Shown: positions 45,368 to 58,700 of the stretch, one piece after another
How the letters are laid out: every line of letters begins with the position of its first letter
Position numbering within the stretch: the stretch's first letter is position 1
NCBI GenBank assembly: GCA_027922465.2
Contig: BQMF02000303.1
Coordinates: forward strand, 476,795 to 540,794
Length of the DNA: 64,000 nucleotides
Direction: 5' to 3'
Source of the DNA: Turritopsis dohrnii
Taxonomy: Eukaryota; Cnidaria; Hydrozoa; Anthoathecata; Oceaniidae
Position numbers and translations under genes: made by a program
The notes under the pieces: model-generated
The model's database searches: none
Told to the model about the DNA's origin: nothing
The model's input: only the letters and a program-made list of their open reading frames with translations

Positions 45368-46592
45368 TATGCCAACCAAACAAAACTGCTGTTATTTATT
45401 TAGTTTCACACCATTTTATTTTTCAACGTTGGCGTCGCTGATAACGACATTATATGATGCCAATAGAAAGAATACAAATCTCATAATTATAATTTAGATA
45501 GTATCTTAAAAGTATGTAGCTTGCTTATAAAATTTGAAAGTCATACAGGGCAGGATCAGGGGAAGAAAGGGGCGGAGAAAAAGAGATATTACACCCTGAA
45601 GGATTTTCAACTCGATAATAAAACAGCATAAATGTGAAATTTATAAAATACATTTCAATACCTCAAATCTATGAAAACAACACCATCATTAACTTCATAA
45701 TGAGTACTACAAAAAGCTTTCTGGTCTGGTGCTTTGTAGAAACCGTAAATCTCTACCCTTTATTTGATTTGCAACGGGCGTTCGAACGACCATTGCATGC
45801 GAGTAACAGTCTCACGAATATTCTTCTTTCTTTGAGTACTGTTTCCAAAAGAGTTTAACTTTTCAGCAGAAGCTTATTTGCATGGCTTCATGAAATTAAG
45901 TATATTTTACTATCATTTTCTACATAAAGAAACACCTTACTAAAACTGCACCAATACATTTAAGTTGTAAACGTGGTAGCAATTAATAGAAACCACCACA
46001 ACCTCCCATTACGATCTGTGATTTCTGTACATGGATACAAACGTAATGGCAGACTTCAAAAGCGCGCACCTTCCAGACAATCTGTCACATGTATAACGGA
46101 CCATGTATAACACATCGATCGGGAATTGAAGCTCAATAGAATATGCAGATAGATAGCGGTTGCTGCTTGATTTATTTCATGTTAGCAGGGATGTATTTCT
46201 GGGCCATCTGAAATTTTTGTAGTAGGATAGAAACGTTAAGAGTTTCTTCACGTGTTACTCACGTTTTATGATGACCAGAATCAGACAGAAAGGAGAAAAG
46301 GTAACACCGGTCCCCTCCTGAACACATTCTCAATTTCGGAAGCAAAAAATGGCGCTATTGAGCCAAGTAGCATTAATATATAAGGTTTGCGGAGTGGGTG
46401 CGTCGAATCACCTGTTCTTCGTTCACCAGCGAAAATATGGAATGCGTGGAAAAAGCTGCATATTCATCATTCAACAAATTCTGAAGAGCGAGTTGAATGC
46501 ATGAATAACTGTAATTGTAACTGAAAGAATATCTGTAATAATTTGAATTTCTTGAAATGTATCCTATCAATGTAATGTATATACATTTTAGT
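45368..46592. other. Intergenic, no gene seen
   Basis: No coding sequence or clear repeat structure recognised. Confidence 0.4.
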
Positions 46593-46594
46593 TA

Positions 46595-48048
46595 CCGTAA
46601 AACGGGGTGACTTGAAACAAAATTTGCCGTTTTTGAAAAGATTTGCTCATAACTTTTAATCTAAGAAAGTAATTACTATGAAATTTTGAAAAAAGGTCCA
46701 TTCATCTTTTGTCTTTCAGATAACGAAGTGTTCAAACTAATTGATGCATACCATCTCAAGTTATTGCTTCACAAAGTACACCTACTGAAATTTATCGTGC
46801 GGGGGTGACTTGAAACAGTGCTGTTTGCACAAAAATGTTGTTGTATAGAGCGCCAAAACAGAAAACGTGTGATCTACGATTACTTGCGTATAAAACATAA
46901 ATTAAAATAATTTGTTATTGCCAGTTTCATTTTTATTAAGTGATGGAGAGTGTTAGTAAATTTTGAAAACTCAAAATTTCGGAATGGTTAAACATTGTAA
47001 AAAGTAAGTTATCTGAAGCCATTAAAATCATTAAGCGTGTGATAACGTAATTGTTTCAGAAACAATATCGAAAGCAGGCAAGATGAATTTGAATTTATAG
47101 CTAGTTTACACGACGGTACTTACTTAAAACTTGTAAATTGAATATATATAATAAAATTCCTGTTTCATAGTATCCAACTTTCTTTTTCGTGCTTCTTTTA
47201 GTTTAGGATATACTTCCTTTGTTTTTTTATCATTTCATCCGGATTACGCGAATTTATTGCGGCATTGCATATGACATGTATATAAAGTATGAAACGGCGT
47301 CCATACATCAAAAAGGCAAGAAGAAGCCCTGGTAACGAGGTTAAGTATGAAATTGTAAAAGTAACAACATGCAGCCAGTCTATCGCCAATTTCACAATAA
47401 GTATGGTGTGCCCATAGCCTTGAACGGAGGATATAATTGCAGCACCGATTTGTTCAGAATTCTGATTAGTATTCAGTTAGGGTACTTAGTAAAACGAGTC
47501 AATTGAGGTTAAATTCTTAGATATCAACCTTTTCTATTAATTGAACTTATAATAATTACCAAATGACTTATACCACCTTTGAAACTCCATCGGCTGAACT
47601 TTATCACACATCAATGATTTGATTGCATCATAATTGATAAGAATATTTATGCAATAATCGAAGAGACGAAGTGTATGGAGTGAAAAAAAACGAAACATTT
47701 TAATGGCATATATTTCTTTCAATTTTAAATATTTTTCGATAACATTCTGGAATTACTCCCTTTGACCTTTCTATTTTACAAATGTAAAAAAAATTATATT
47801 TCGCAATATGCTCTGTATCGCCGTGACGTGCTATTTTACAGGGGTACTGATTTTCGGCACTTTGTTCATCTTCAGCTTCCGAAGAACTTCCTCGATTAAT
47901 GAAATTTTTCTATCGAATGTTGCGCTAGATAGTCTCTGAACGAAATCTGAAAAAAATTCAGAGTTTCATTCATTATTTCATGAGAAATAACGTTTTTTTG
48001 ACACTGTTTCAAGTCACCCCGAGTGTTTCAAGTCACCCCGCTTTACGG
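46595..48048. mobile_element. 1.45 kb element with 'ccgtaaaacggggtgacttg' ends
   Basis: The left end 'ccgtaaaacggggtgactt' and the right end, reversed, 'ccgtaaagcggggtgactt' are flanked by TA (46593-46594 and 48049-48050). The right end carries the 'tttcaagtcaccccg' motif twice in tandem, and the left end has another 'gggtgacttgaaac' 200 bp inside. Tc1/mariner/pogo-type by its TA target. No intact transposase. Confidence 0.75.
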
Positions 48049-48050
48049 TA

Positions 48051-48937
48051 TATTGCAATTCAAAGACCTTATTTCTTCAAATGTCGAAATACCAAACTCT
48101 GTGTTTGGGATTTGTTTTGATGTGGTAATTTGATGAAAATTATCAGAAATTGGCCCATAGCAATTTTCAGTTATAAAAAACTTAATATCAAATGATGTCA
48201 CAATGTATAAAAACTCAAATCAAGGTCGGGTTTGATAGTCTGATAACGTGTATTCAAGGATTTGATTTTGTGGATGTGGGATGGAGATAGAAAAGAGAAG
48301 GAAAACAAAATGCTTTGAATCAATCATTTCCAGTTCTTTTATGCATAAGTACAGATTCAAAAACTTTCTGACACTCATAGTGGCAAAAAGAACATATGAA
48401 TGAAAATGATCTATTCTAAAAAATAGCTTTTTCAAAAGCATAAAGAAATACATAACAAATACATAACAATTCTAAACTTTGCCAAAATGTTCAGGTAACT
48501 GAACCCTATAATGAACAGCATCCAGTTTTTTATCGCACCTTTAAATGTCAATCAACAAAATTCAATTTACATAAAACATTTTTGAATCGGCCACATGGTC
48601 CTTTCAAATGAATGATAACCGATATTTTGAATCAATGATTCCTGATAGTCTCTAACCACATATGCTGGAAATGCCCAACACGTCACATTTGTTACTTCTG
48701 TCTTGGTTCAGCAATTCCATCATTTCAATTATACCAGATATTCCACGACTATAGTGATTCGTCTCAATTCATAAATTGATATCAGTTACTCTTGATAATG
48801 CCTTATACACCTGAAATAGTAAAACAAACAGACAAATTAATTAAGAGCATAAATTTCACGATACTGAAAGTAAGCAAAATCATTTTTTACACAATTTTCA
48901 ACCTGATGAAGTCACGTAAGATTTTCTTTCTTTTTTT
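48051..48937. other. Intergenic, no gene seen
   Basis: Nothing recognised on either strand. Confidence 0.4.
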
Positions 48938-49143
48938 AAATGGGTTGCCCCCTGCAAGCCGAAGCCACTACTAGGCAGAGAGCTACAAGTTGAGAAAAGG
49001 AAGAACAGTTATAAACACAGATGAGAAAAGGAAGAAGAGTTACAAAGACAGATAAGAAAGATGAGAAAAGGAAGAAGAGTTATAAAGACAGAGCAAGGTG
49101 GCGGTTAACCTTGGATTTAAAAGATTCTAGATCTTACTCAGCA
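48938..49143 (-). mobile_element. 5'-truncated LINE 3' end, minus strand
   Basis: The reverse complement of this stretch matches the end of the LINE at 38098-38671. It has the last codons (LQSFKSKVNRHFAL..), the same ~37 bp tandem repeat ('ataactcttcttcc') and 'tagtagtggcttc...gcaacccattt'. It lies 577 bp upstream of the TPR start. Confidence 0.75.
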
Positions 49144-49719
49144 GTAAAAGAACTGACGAAAACTTGTTAATTAAACAAGCTGTTGTTTTTATTGTTGTTA
49201 ATATAATTATTATTTATTAATGATGTAGCTATAATATATTTTTAGAAATAACTCAAGTAGCATATGTAAATTTATAACAATTATATACACAAAAACAAAT
49301 TAACTAACTTCTTTGCTCTTGATTGCCATTCCATGAAACCATAATTCCGATTTAATAAAATCTAGGCTTCCATCGAATAAATTGATTTTCTAATTACATT
49401 AAATTGCAATTTCAATTTTTAGCTTGTCATCCTTTTGTCACATATTACCTGCTGTTGTTCAGTGTTATTTATTGCATAATTATGTGTTAATTTAAATAAA
49501 TCATAGCAAATTTCTGATAAATTTACCCATAGTTAATTTGTTCAAATGATATTATATGGTAATATAAATATGATAACTTTTTGAAAAATGTACATGATTT
49601 TATCTGAATTATCCTTAATACAAATGTTATAATTTTCCCTCAAACTGTCACATAATTTGGCGTAAAGGTTCACCTGTGAGTAATTGAATTTTTCATAGCG
49701 AATTATAGAATACTGTAAG
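49144..49719. promoter_or_regulatory. Probable TPR upstream region
   Basis: Very AT-rich sequence between the LINE fragment and the first TPR ATG. It must contain the 5' untranslated region and probably the promoter. No specific motif can be supported. Confidence 0.3.
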
Positions 49720-52700
49720 ATGGATGATGCTGTAAAAGTGATATCAAAGAAATTTGAGTTGGATGGGGATTTTCTGAATACGATTAGTGAGGGCTCTGTT
49801 GATGTATCCCAATGGTTGACCGTTCTTGCTGCTTACATTCTTGACAATGATAAAAAGCAAGAAGAACAAAAAACTAGCGAGCAATCACTAAGAAAGCAAA
49901 GGTTGAATGCAGGTTTGTGTGATCTACTTTTTTCTGAAAAAAAAAAAACTATAAATCACCAAGTCGTTCCGTAGGCAATTAAACCAAAATATTTACCTTA
50001 TAAGACAAAGGTCTAGTCATATCAACTGTCAACTTTTGATTGTAAGCAACACAAATTCCTCATTGATAAACCGTTTCTCACCTCTTAGAACACCAGTTAA
50101 GTCAACTTGAAAAACAACTTATAGTATGTAACACCAAGCTGACTAAATACGAAAAAGGTTTGTTGGATGTTAAAACCAAGTTGTCCAAAAAGGAAGATGA
50201 GATGAATGAGACTGAAACGAAATTTGAAGAGCTAACTGAAGAAAAGAAGAGATTATTTGAAGAACATGTAATATCCATTATTAAGTTAATGTATTTTGTT
50301 TTTTCGTGAAATGGTCTCTTTTTCTCTAGAAACAGTTGCATGTCGTCATAGTTGTAGTACTTTAAATCCACATTGAAATTTCAGGAAAAACTGAAGAAGA
50401 AATATTCCATTCTGAATGAAGAAAAGGTCGAATTTTCAGATATTGTTGAGACCAAGAATAGAGAAATTGACCGATTAAACGAAGAGTGGAAAACCATATC
50501 TAATAAATTGGCAGAGTCTAACAAAACTCGTTGTGAGATACAGTATAAATTGGATGAAATTAAAAACTCAGATGTTCGTAAAGAGTTTAAGGAAAAACGA
50601 CTGGAACAGGAGAAAAAGATGTTATTGCAACAATTAGAGCAAGTGTCTGCAGATCTTCGTCAAAAAACTGAATCAGCCAATGACTTTCAAAAAGACAAAA
50701 CTGCTAAGCTGCTCGACTTAGAATCCAAGTATGAAATTTGTGAACAAGAAAACTTGCAGTTAAAGCAGAATGTTGACATAACTAAGAAGACTTGTAAAGA
50801 ACTGGAAAACAAAATTGATACTTTGATGATGAAAATGAAACGAGCTTCCGAAGAACATGTGGAAACTGAAAACAACATGCAGCAAGAGCTAACCGCACAA
50901 ACGAAACTGGTTCAGCTGTATAAGGTATTCAATTTGAGCATGAAATAATCAATTCTGAAAGTGTTTTTGCTTCAAGCATAGAAAGGTAATTCCTTGAGAA
51001 CAGATATTTTATGATATTATTGATAAAAGTAATTCCCTTAAATCAGGATGATCGGGACCATGCAAAATCTAAATTGGAAGAGGTCACAACTGCTGTAGTG
51101 GAAATGCAAGAATTGATGAAGCAGACCAGCGAAGGTATAAACATTCATTTTCATTTTTCCGTACTTCGACTTGGTTAATGTGCTTTTGGACATAGTAACA
51201 ACCAAATGTCTTGAACATTTATTGATAATTAAAATTTTCTATATGCTGTAGAAAAAGCTGGATTGGAAGCCAAACTAAAGGCTGAAGAAGAAATTAATTC
51301 AAAGTTGATTGCAGAATTAAGTATGGCAATTGTAGTGGTTAATATGCAACGTCTCTGTTGTTGCTTCTAGGGCATATTAATAGGCATTGTGCTCTACTGA
51401 TGAGCTATGCTTTAAGTGTTATTGGTAACCATGCTCAATTTCTTTCCGTAGAAGAAAAGTTACGAGAACAATCACAAGAATTAGAAAATGCAAATGATCT
51501 CCTCCAACTTTCCAAGAGAAGAGGTTTGTTACAGATCCTATCCCAAGATAAAGTTGATAACATACTTTGCTGGAAGTTAAGACCTAAGATTTTACAACAC
51601 TTTTTATTTTCTTGTTTTAATAGTTGTAGGGATGAATTCTCATTCAGTTTCATTGTGTATATAATTGTCTTACTTTGAATTCATTGTATGTTAGTGAGCA
51701 ATGCATCACCAGACGATATCTCAATATTGTCACCAATGGCTGCAGCCACCAGTAAGATATTGAAGAAAGGAATGACTCTCACTCAGGTATATAATGTGTC
51801 ACTACTAGTGGGGGAAACAATTTGCAAAAATTGACTTTTAAGATAAACATTGAATATTTTTAAATCCTTAAACTTCTTTTTATGTTGATTTTACAAGAGT
51901 TAGTAAAGTTTTCTAAACATTCTGAATAATTCTTATTTAGATCTATTCAGAATATGTGAAGGTTTCTGATGAACTCCTTGCCGAAAAAGATGAAAATTCT
52001 AGATTAAAAATGTACATGGAACAAATTTTAAAGGTATTCTCCACCAATATTAACAAAACCTTAGGTTTAATCAATTTGATCAAATATTGAATGATCATCA
52101 TGGTGATCAGGACTTAGACTGAAAACATACTTATGAAATAATAAGATTTAAGAGGAGAGTTAGAAATTTTCTTTTAATATTTTGTCTGTTTTTAAAGGAG
52201 GTTGAAGAAAAAGCACCTCTCCTAATGCAACAGAAGGAAGATTACGAACATGCAAAACAAACTATCGAAAGTATGTCTGCAAAACTCCAGGAAAATATTA
52301 AGGTGGGAAGTACTAAATTCTACTACTTCTATAATTTAATTTGTCCCATTAATGTTTCTTCAGGATGGCTTCTGCTTTTTTGGAAGAGTCCCCAGTTAAG
52401 CTATAAAAAGTTTAAGAATGCTCTAACTGCTTCACTAGGCAACCATGCACCACCCAAAGTGAGGTTGATTGAACCACTTAACTTCTGTCATACTTAGGAA
52501 TGTCACCGACTCCAAACAGAACACATGGAACTGGAAAGGAAAGTCGGTTATCATAAACGAGAAGAGAAAAGACTGAAAGCCCTTAGTTTCGATTTAAGTC
52601 AACAGGTTTGTAAAACAACAAATTTTTTCACGCTCACCTGTCATTTTGGAATAGTACTTTATATGGCACTTTATAATGTCTATAATGTTTACAGAAATTC

Positions 52701-55700
52701 TTATGGCTTTTTAGGTTTGTGTTCTACTGAAAGAAGTTGAGGAAGCTCGTGGTGGTGTCGTGAGCACATCAGACAAGCTTCCCGAACTTGCATCAACGGA
52801 CACATTGAATATGTCAAGCTCTGGCCAAGTAATCAGTGAACATCTTGTGACTTTCAAGTACTGTTATTTTAATTTTATTAGAAGCACATATGTAACTCAT
52901 CTAAAAGTTGCTGTGACGAAGTGTGTTTTCATTGAAATGGCGTGTATATTTGTGGGCTATTCTATAAAAATGTACTCCTCCACAGTGATTTTTCAGCAAA
53001 TTTGCGTGGTGGGATTATGTATTTGTTATTCTTGTTCTCTACCAATAGGAGTATTGAAGAACTTCAGTCTCAAAACGAAAGGTTACTGCTGACAGTACGT
53101 GAACTCAGTGAAGAGCAAGAAAAATTAGAACAAGAAGGCGGTTCAGAAATGTATGCCATCATGTTTTTATTTTTCATAAAGTATCAACAAAATATTACCA
53201 CTGCAGAAATTGTATTATCGTATTATTGTATTATAACAATAATTATGAAGAATTACCATTTCCCTATTCAGTCAAAATTCGTTCTGTAACTTTCCGAATT
53301 CCCAACAATCCAATGAGATGATTTGTACAACAACTGCAAACAAACAATGTTCTATTATTTATTTTCGTTCCATTCAGCATACACGAACTTAAGAAGAAAA
53401 TAGAAAATGCAAATGGTGATCTTGAAGCTCTAAAACAAAACCAGAAAACACAAGATGACATGGTAAACATCTCTAAGAGACATTTTGAAAGTTGTACTTT
53501 TCTATAGCAGGACTTACTTTTTTAGATGGAGAAGTTGTGTCGCCAACGCGATATATACAAAGCATTGTGTCAAAAGGGTGGTGTGATGGTGGTATGTTTT
53601 CCTATAGTTTATAATTCTCTATGTTTCATTTTTTTTTTATTTTTTTTTGATTATTTTTCTTTTCAATTTTTATGTTTTTAACAGGGTGATGTATCATCCA
53701 CGTCACAAGCTTCAACGACTTCTATTCTTGAAACTGAAACGGAATTAACCATGGCCAAAGCTGAACTCGACAACTCCATAAGTCAGCATGAAAAACTTAA
53801 GGAATCCGTGGCAGAAAAGGAAAAAGTTTGGAACCAAAAGCAGACCAAGCAAGATGAAGAGTTATCCCTCTTACGGTTGGAGAGAGACAATTTGAAGAAT
53901 CAGGTTTTGCTTTTTGTCAGCAATTAAGTCTTTCTGTTTGTGAGTGTGTGTTGTCTTTTTTTTTTAATTTTCCAATTACACATCTTAGTATGGGAAACAA
54001 ATTGATTTTAGATTTCTTTTGCGGATGAAAAATATTCCATATTGAAAACTACTTCTGAAGGGTATAGAAAAGAAGTAGCAGCATTGGAAGGCAAGTGTAA
54101 AAGTATTACAGATGCTCAAAATAAGTTACGAGTAGAAGCTGAAAAATATAAGCAGGTAAGGTGAAAGTCATTTTTTATGTGTCATATCTATTTAAAAAGG
54201 TTTATTCCCAATGGCAAATCCATTTTTCCTACTACAGACATCCTCTTAACCTCTTGAATGACATGTATGTAAAGAGGTAATTAATGACGTTGCTGCTTTG
54301 CTAAACAGGACTACCATGAAGCAAAGGAGAAATTAGTTGCTGCTGAAGTCAGCGTAAAATCATCAGAAACTGAAAAGCATCTCCATAAGGAAGCTGAAAA
54401 ACGTCTGATGCAGGAAAATCAATCTCTTCTTGATCAACAGAGAAGCCAAAATGTTCTATTGACTAACTTGCAGAGTATCCAGGTACTGCCTTTGTCAAGA
54501 TGGTGTAGTCTTCTGATTTTTGCCTGTGCCTTTGGATATTTTAGATTTAAATTGTTCTTCACTCTTTAGAACAATCTTGAACGGCAAGAATTTGAAACAC
54601 GAAAAACGTTTACTAAGCAAGTGGAAATACTTCAACGTGAAATTCGATGCATTCGTAGACAAAGTGATAACGATCTCAATTTGTTAAAAGTCACAAACAC
54701 TAGTCTTGAAGTGAGTTACTCATACTGTTTTGTTGAATATCGACGCATGTATGAGTATAGTTTTTAATAAATTTTTTCAGCTTTATGTATAAGAAAAAAA
54801 GCCTCTATGCCTCGCAAACGTTTTTGCTGTTGTTTTGTCTTTAGCAAGAAATGAAGGAGCTCAAAATCCGACTTGCTGTTGAACTTGAAACCAAGAAGAA
54901 CACAAGTGCAGAAACACAATCAAGCAAACAACACATTGAGCAATTAGAAGCAAAGGTATAGACATAGTTTGTCTATAGTAAAAGCAGTTATGTACCTAAA
55001 AGGTTAATGTAAATAATTTCTGTCGAGTCAAAACTAATAAGTTTTCAGTAATTATTGCTAACTGTGAAGTACGCAGAGTTTGTTTGGTTTATGTATTATG
55101 TTAAAAAATCATCTTTTGACTGTAAATTGGCATTTTAGATGTTTTGTTAATGGCAATTTTCAGCAACTGTTTTGACATTTTCATTTTTTTCTAAGTGTAA
55201 AGAATTAGATGGTCTCTATCAAGCATCTGAGAATCGTCTGAATGAAATCTTGCAAAGTGATGCAACAGCAAAAGGTATAGTTCTCATTTAATCGTGCTAC
55301 CAGTTAACAATCACCACAAATCATTACACTGGGAAGTTCTCCTTTCTGGTGCCATAATGTAGAACTGCTTAAAAAGGAATTCATCTGATGTAGTAGAAAC
55401 TGTCAGGTTAAGATGGTGTGAGTAATCCCCTGCAGCATGCAGATATAGGTAAACCAATATTTTAGGAATAAATTGTATTGTCTTTAACATTAAGGTCAAC
55501 TGGATACTGAGCGTGAAATTGAACGACTCAAGACTAAAGCAAGAGAACTGGAATTGGTGGTTTCCAACACCACTACAGAGAAAAAAGGCAAATACATCAT
55601 GTGTTGATATTTTCTTACCATTCTCTTTTATCTACCCAGTTTGTAGTAATGATGATGTAGAAGTCCATTACTCTTTTAATGTATTTCTCACATGGTTTAG

Positions 55701-58700
55701 CTGTTGAAAGTCAGTTGGAAACTGCAAAGAAGCATCTGGAACAGTATCAAGAGATTGCGAATTCCAATGAACAAGCTATCAAAGTCATCAACGAGGTATT
55801 TGCATACTTTTGTACTCTGGTTGTCAGTTCAGATCGCCAAAATTACTTTGCAATGAGATGTGGGAAATTGGGTGCTAGTTGGCCTCAGTAGCAGTGTTTT
55901 GGTAAAGTCTTTTGTATTTAGGGTTTATTGTAATCATAAAGAATATTATCATTTCAGAAACTCGAAACACAAACAATAGAATGTGAAAAAAAATTAGGTG
56001 AGGCTGATGAAACTGTAAACAGCGTGAAATCACAAATTGCAAGTGTTGTTGCAGAGAAGATTCAAATGAAGAAAAGTGCCGAAGAGGCCGACAAAAAGTA
56101 CCAGGCACTGATTTCCGAACTTCGAACTCAATCTGCACCACTGGAGAAAAGGTTACAAGAAGTCACCAGAGCTTTGGTAAATGCAAAGGAACAAGAAGCA
56201 AGTGCAGTAAGAGAGTCGAAAGAGCAAGTCAAAGTAGCAAAGGAGGTCAGTTCTAGAATTTTTGACGGAGTCTTTGTAGTTTGTGCATGAACATTGTGTT
56301 TTCAATATTTACAGGCCTCCGAAAAATACGAGAGGGAACTAGTCTTGCATGCTAAAGATGTTGAGCAGCTTACTTTACTGAAAGAAGAGGTACGTTTTTC
56401 TCACCTGCCAAAATATGACTAAGTTTGGAAAGAAACTTTGCAAAAAATTGAAATCATCGCTCATGAAATCTGTATGGAACTTTTACACTTTCTGCTACTG
56501 CTGCAAACATGGGTACAACTTCATGCCATTTCACTTCATGTTTTTTGCAAGTTTTATTGTTTTTTTAAAGCTTCACAACTATAAGAGTAAATATGGTGGA
56601 GTAGCAGAACAGCTGTCCGACATGAAGCAAACATTACAAAATAATGAATTATTAATGGAACAAATGAAAGAACATCACAGTCAAGAACTGCGAAAGGGTG
56701 AAACTGCTCGTAAAGATCTCATTAATCAAAACGCAATATTACACTCACAAGTTGAAAAGGTATTGACAGATAAAGTGTTGAAAGGGTCTGTTTTTAAATA
56801 TTGGAAGAATCTAGAAAAAAATACTAATTTAGCACCAAAATAGGCATAAAATAAGTGCTTAATTCAAATCATAAATATTTTGTCTTTCAGTTAGCTACAG
56901 CTGCAGCAGCTGCTGCTGCAAAATCATCTTCCAAATTACCAGAAGATACAACAAAAACTACTGATAAAAGTTTAGAGGAAGTGTACGAATTGCTTCGGTA
57001 AGTTTAAAATGTTTCTGATGGTTGGTTTGTTTTAAAGGAAGTTTGCGCTAATAAGACAAAACACTTCTTGTACTGAGTGCATATGTTCAGAGAGATGAAC
57101 ACAACTTGGATCTTATTGCCACAAACTGCAAACCATTCTTCCCAAGGTCTATCTCAGTTGGTCAATATGACTTTACTGAAGTATTGTGGCTCTTTATTTC
57201 ATTTTAATTTTATTTTATTTTGATTTTATATGCATAGTAAACATTTCACGAAAAAATGTAAAGATAAATTCTTTTTACTAGCTTTGTACGAAGAGAAAAA
57301 GAAATTGCAGAAACAAAATCTGAAGCAAGCGCAACTGAAAGTATGCGATATCGTCAGCGTGCAGATCACTTGCAGCGCGATTTAGAAGAAACGAAAGCTG
57401 CATTAGAATTGGAACTGGAGCGTACCAAAGGGAGAATGTTGACTGAGAAAGAACATGCAGATATGATGGAGAAATTGAAGAAGTTCACAGAGTACGAGGA
57501 GTTAAACAAGAATTTGGAAAAACAGAAGAATGAAAATTTGCAGAAGTTCAAGTCAACACAAGAAAAAGTATTTACTTCTTAATCCTTGGTCTTCTTCCTT
57601 TTGTTTCTGTTTCCGTTAATTAAAAAACATTTATAGAATTTCAACTTTCAGCAATTTTCATAAGCAAAGCATGATTGATTCTGTATAAACATACCATGTT
57701 TTGTTTAGGTCAAAAAACTTGAAGCCGACATGAAGCCTCTTCAAGAGAACAAGAAGACTTTGGAAAATGAAAAAAGCATATGGTTAGGCGAGAAAACAGC
57801 GCTGAAAGCTGAGGTAATGTTTATTTTTTTATTTTGTATTAGTTCGTTTTTGTTATGATTAACAATATCAATGTTCAATTTCAGATAGAGCGTTGGACTG
57901 CTAGAACCAACCAACTGATGGCACAAAACGGTGAAAGCTGACACAGAAGAAGTGAAGAAGCTACTTGCTTTGAAGACTCAAAACGAGAAAACCATATCAA
58001 CCCTCCAAGACGATGTGAAACGGACCAGACAACAGCTCGAATTGTTGAGACGTGAATCCTTGAAGCTGAAAGCTGAGAAAACTGAAAACCAGGTTAGTAT
58101 GCCTAATTTTGGATATAATCGTGAAAAAGTCACTGCGATGAAGAGTGTTTTTGTTGAAGTGGTGTGTATATTTCTATGGTAATGCACTACTTTGTAGACA
58201 CTTCAGCAAATTTGCCCACTGGGTCATGCAATTGTTATGAAGAAATTTTAATTTGTTTTGCTGATATTTCTTAGAACAAGATACTATCTCTTCAAATGAA
58301 TTGTCTACTGCACAAGGAGCCACCAATAAAGGAGATAATGAACAGAATGAAAACAGAACAGAGCCAACTGAAAAAGGATTTGGAGACAAAGATGGCAGAA
58401 ATTAAAAAAGACCAGAAGACTATACAGCAGGTGATACATAATTCTATGTTTTTCTCAACTTAACCTTTATTTCTGGGTTTTTTTCTTTCGTGTTGGTTGC
58501 CAAGGGAACATTTTCATTGTCACCATGAAAAAAATTGATGATTTTTGTTAATGGAGTGAATCTCTGTCGGAAACATGTTTTTACATGAGATTATCTGCAA
58601 TTTTTTCCAAATAAAACACAGATGCTTTTGTGATTATTTTGTGCTTCTATTACAATTATTTTGATTTCATGAAGTTGTGGTGTATTTTCGTTTTCTTTGT

